Source: SG8-32-3 sp964514055 (GTDB lineage: Archaea > Thermoproteota > Bathyarchaeia > Bathyarchaeales > Bathycorpusculaceae). Taken from it: a stretch of DNA of 7,468 nucleotides. Shown piece by piece: positions 6,430 to 7,468 of this stretch. The stretch is taken from the NCBI GenBank assembly GCA_964514055.1, contig CAZEPB010000043.1, positions 1 through 7,468 of the forward strand, read 5' to 3'. The position numbers were made by a program, and so were the translations under genes. Positions within the stretch are counted from its first letter, which is position 1; every line of letters begins with the position of its first letter. The notes under the pieces are model-generated. The model was not told the origin of the DNA. It made no database searches and was given only the letters and a program-made list of their open reading frames with translations.

Positions 6430-6545
6430 AACACGTTTTTCAATAACCTGATGGAAAACAAATCAGTGTTTTGACATAAAACAATAAAAAACGAAGTATG
6501 GCATAACTCTGTGCTAACACGTGCGCCATAGAGTTAACACGTTTT
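6430..6545. repeat. Repeat-rich divergent intergenic region (three AACACGT copies and inverted repeats)
   Basis: The gap between DUF2070 and the Sm-like gene carries AACACGT at 6430, 6516 and 6536. The first and third copies extend to the identical 10-mer AACACGTTTT (6430-6439, 6536-6545). The second and third are spaced exactly 20 bases apart as part of TAACACGT. There is also a perfect 6-bp inverted repeat, AAAACA/TGTTTT, around a 6-base spacer (6455-6472). Two further pairs are interleaved: TATGGC (6497-6502) with GCCATA (6525-6530), and TAACTCT (6504-6510) with AGAGTTA (6530-6536). This looks like a cluster of protein-binding sites; no coding frame of note is seen. Confidence 0.5.
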
Positions 6546-6555
6546 AGAGGGGCAA

Positions 6556-6587
6556 TTTTTTTATCTCTAAAGCTCTAACTATAAAGA
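6556..6587 (+). promoter_or_regulatory. Candidate promoter of the Sm-like gene
   Basis: Two TATA-like elements precede the ATG at 6606: TTTTTTTATC (6556-6565), which would give a leader of about 19 bases, and CTATAAAGA (6579-6587), which would give a leaderless mRNA. No Shine-Dalgarno precedes the ATG, which mildly favours the second. I cannot decide between them. Confidence 0.4.
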
Positions 6588-6605
6588 TTCTGCGAAGTCA
6601 AGTCT

Positions 6606-6890
6606 ATGCCAGAGCAAGAAGTGCCCCCATCCATATTCCTCATGCTCGAAAAAAACTTGGGCAAGAAAATCAGAGTCATTCTGGACCCAGCCTACGGTTT
6701 TGAAGGCACTCTGGTAGCTGTGACGCATGAACCCTCTGGAATCTGGCTTTCAGACGCCGAAGCTGTTGTTTTAAGAGCAACAATTGCTCAGCCTATACCT
6801 CAAGTCGCAAGCCGAGAGGAAAGAAGCGAGTTATTTCTCCATCTTAATTCAGTTCAAAGAATAGAAGTTCTGCATTCTCCAAGACGCTAA
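6606..6890 (+). CDS. Sm-like (LSm) fold small protein
   Basis: This 94-residue protein has the look of an Sm fold. A short N-terminal helix (SIFLMLEKNLGK, 9-20) is followed by a strand pattern KIRVILDPAYGFEGTLVAV...GIWLSDAEAVVLRA (21-58) like Sm motif 1. LFLHLNSVQRIEVL (76-89) lies where Sm motif 2 should be. The typical Ile-Arg-Gly of motif 2 is absent (LHLNSV instead), and the stretch between the motifs (59-75) is longer and Pro-rich. Classic archaeal Lsm proteins form seven-membered RNA-binding rings. Whether this one binds RNA is not shown. It is divergent from DUF2070 and convergent with Sec61-beta, so it is probably monocistronic. The ATG at 6606 has no Shine-Dalgarno. Confidence 0.65.
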   Translation: MPEQEVPPSIFLMLEKNLGKKIRVILDPAYGFEGTLVAVTHEPSGIWLSDAEAVVLRATIAQPIPQVASREERSELFLHLNSVQRIEVLHSPRR

Positions 6891-6893
6891 AAG

Positions 6894-6914
6894 CGCCTAA
6901 ATCGACTTTAGGCG
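6894..6914. terminator. Perfect 8-bp hairpin at the convergent 3' ends of the Sm-like gene and Sec61-beta
   Basis: CGCCTAAA (6894-6901) and TTTAGGCG (6907-6914) are perfectly complementary around a 5-base loop. The hairpin begins 3 bases after the Sm-like stop. On the other strand it contains the Sec61-beta stop codon (6910-6908) and its last Ala codon. By position it could mark or protect the 3' ends of both mRNAs. It lacks a long U-run, so factor-independent termination is uncertain. Confidence 0.5.
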
Positions 6915-7078
6915 GGGAAAAACGCTTTAGCTAAAACAGATATTACTACCAAGGCTACTGCAAACACCACAAGAAGCTCCGGTCTAATCTTGATGCCTTC
7001 TGTTTCTTCCTCGAAAAACCTCAGTAATCCTGCGCTGGCTGCGGGCATTGGACTCGTGTCTTTCTTTTTCTTACTCAT
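6908..7078 (-). CDS. Preprotein translocase subunit Sec61-beta (SecG-type)
   Basis: From ATG at 7078 the product has 56 residues. This small tail-anchored subunit of the SecYE-beta translocon sits in the cytoplasmic membrane. It shows the archaeal pattern: basic start MSKKKK, then MPAASAGLLRFFEEE (11-25), GIKIRPEL (28-35), and a single membrane helix at about 36-54, ending KAFFPA. An in-frame TTG at 7111 would add 11 residues (MSLQLTNRLNV), but known homologues begin with the basic MSKK-type sequence, so I prefer the ATG. A weak AGGT lies 9 bases upstream of it. A TATA-like TTAATAAT (about 7139-7132, minus) would give a leader of roughly 30 bases. The gene overlaps the convergent hairpin at its stop. 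Confidence 0.93.
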   Translation of the reverse strand: MSKKKKDTSPMPAASAGLLRFFEEETEGIKIRPELLVVFAVALVVISVLAKAFFPA

Positions 7079-7210
7079 GACGTTTAACCTGTTTGTTAAT
7101 TGAAGTGACAAAATCGTATGCCCCGTTCTGCATTATTAATGTTACGCATTAGTTTGTTATTAGGCATCAATAGCCCATTTGAGAAGGCGCCAATCATGAA
7201 GTTATTTGCC

Positions 7211-7223
7211 AAGTTTTAAACTT
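7211..7223 (+). promoter_or_regulatory. Palindromic TATA-like promoter element of the MazG-type gene
   Basis: AAGTTT-T-AAACTT is a perfect odd palindrome centred at 7217. A start about 26 bases downstream would fall near 7243 and leave a leader of about 20 bases, which carries GGTGAG (7254-7259) just before the ATG at 7264. The rest of the 152-base gap (7112-7263) shows no further gene. Confidence 0.5.
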
Positions 7224-7263
7224 TGATAGAGTGTAAACAACATAGCTAAAACGGGTGAGCTTA

Positions 7264-7468
7264 ATGCACATACACGAGTTTCAGGAAATGATGAGGCGCT
7301 TATACTTTCACAGGGATGCTGAACGCGGAGTAAAAGGAACATACGATTGGCTTGCGGATGAACTTAGAGAGTTAGGGGAAGCACTTGAAGAAAACGACAA
7401 AGAAGCGACTGAAAAAGAGTTTGCAGATGTACTTGCCTGGCTTGCGTCGCTTGCCAACGTAACAGGAA
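7264..7468 (+). CDS. MazG-type nucleotide pyrophosphohydrolase, N-terminal part (cut by window edge)
   Basis: Sixty-eight codons are open to the right edge. The product starts MHIHEFQEMMRRLYFHRDAE and has the all-alpha MazG/NTP-pyrophosphatase signature: E33-x2-E36 (ADELRELGEALEE), then 15 residues, then E52-x2-D55 (KEFADVLAWLASLAN). These acidic residues bind Mg2+ for hydrolysis of NTPs to NMP and pyrophosphate. The spacing matches the ExxE(12-28)ExxD pattern of the superfamily. The family is often a house-cleaning enzyme for non-canonical nucleotides; the substrate here is unknown. The ATG at 7264 has GGTGAG 4 bases upstream. The end of the gene, and so its length and exact subfamily, lies outside the window. 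Confidence 0.88.
   Translation, partial: MHIHEFQEMMRRLYFHRDAERGVKGTYDWLADELRELGEALEENDKEATEKEFADVLAWLASLANVTG

Noticed and set aside
6424..6440. GTTCAAAC resembling a tRNA T-loop
   Set aside because: No flanking T-stem and no acceptor, D or anticodon arms are found nearby.
6497..6536. RNA pseudoknot from the interleaved TATGGC/GCCATA and TAACTCT/AGAGTTA pairs
   Set aside because: The pairings cross as in a pseudoknot, but the third loop would have no bases and one base is shared by both stems, so both cannot form. DNA-binding sites are the simpler reading.
7079..7111. TTG start adding 11 residues to Sec61-beta
   Set aside because: The internal ATG gives the family's usual basic MSKK-type N-terminus; the extension MSLQLTNRLNV has no support.
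6350..7263. A second C/D box sRNA in the two right-hand intergenic regions
   Set aside because: Isolated CTGA or TGATG matches exist on both strands, but no ordered C, D', C', D set with about 12-nt guides or a terminal stem.

Overview
The window comes from an archaeal chromosome. It encodes a hypusine-type initiation factor aIF5A, SRP54, the rRNA-processing nuclease Nob1, the archaeal/eukaryotic pseudouridine synthase Pus10, a 56-residue Sec61-beta, a DUF2070 membrane protein and an Sm-like protein. AT-rich TATA-like boxes lie upstream of most transcription units, and some genes have no or almost no leader. A TACK archaeon close to Bathyarchaeia is my guess from gene content and protein style. 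It is not proven by the sequence.

Layout. From 1 to 2364 the minus strand reads aIF5A (2364-1972), a C/D box guide sRNA (1915-1852), SRP54 (1792-458) and the start of Pus10 (448 to the left edge). Divergent from aIF5A, the plus strand carries NAD kinase (2448-3296), Nob1 (3330-3851) and a stand-alone pyruvate-kinase C-terminal-domain protein (3881-4459). A large DUF2070 membrane protein (6349-4520, minus) converges on that group. A repeat-rich 256-base divergent intergenic region separates it from a small Sm-like gene (6606-6890, plus). That gene converges on Sec61-beta (7078-6908, minus) across an 8-bp perfect hairpin. A MazG-type pyrophosphohydrolase gene (7264 to the right edge, plus) is cut by the window end.

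How they fit together. Most genes serve the making, modification or use of ribosomes: aIF5A (translation), the C/D sRNA (2'-O-methylation guide), SRP54 and Sec61-beta (protein targeting and translocation), Pus10 (tRNA pseudouridylation) and Nob1 (3'-end maturation of small-subunit rRNA). NAD kinase, the PK_C-like protein and MazG are metabolic or nucleotide-housekeeping genes.

The main find is the unannotated C/D box sRNA in the aIF5A-SRP54 gap. All expected elements are present in order: a 7-bp terminal stem, boxes C, D', C' and D, two guides of exactly 12 nt, and a TATA-like element at the right distance. Secondary points are the repeats at 6430-6545, the uncertain Nob1 start, the compact convergent hairpin at 6894-6914, and conserved-looking His/Asp motifs in the DUF2070 protein.
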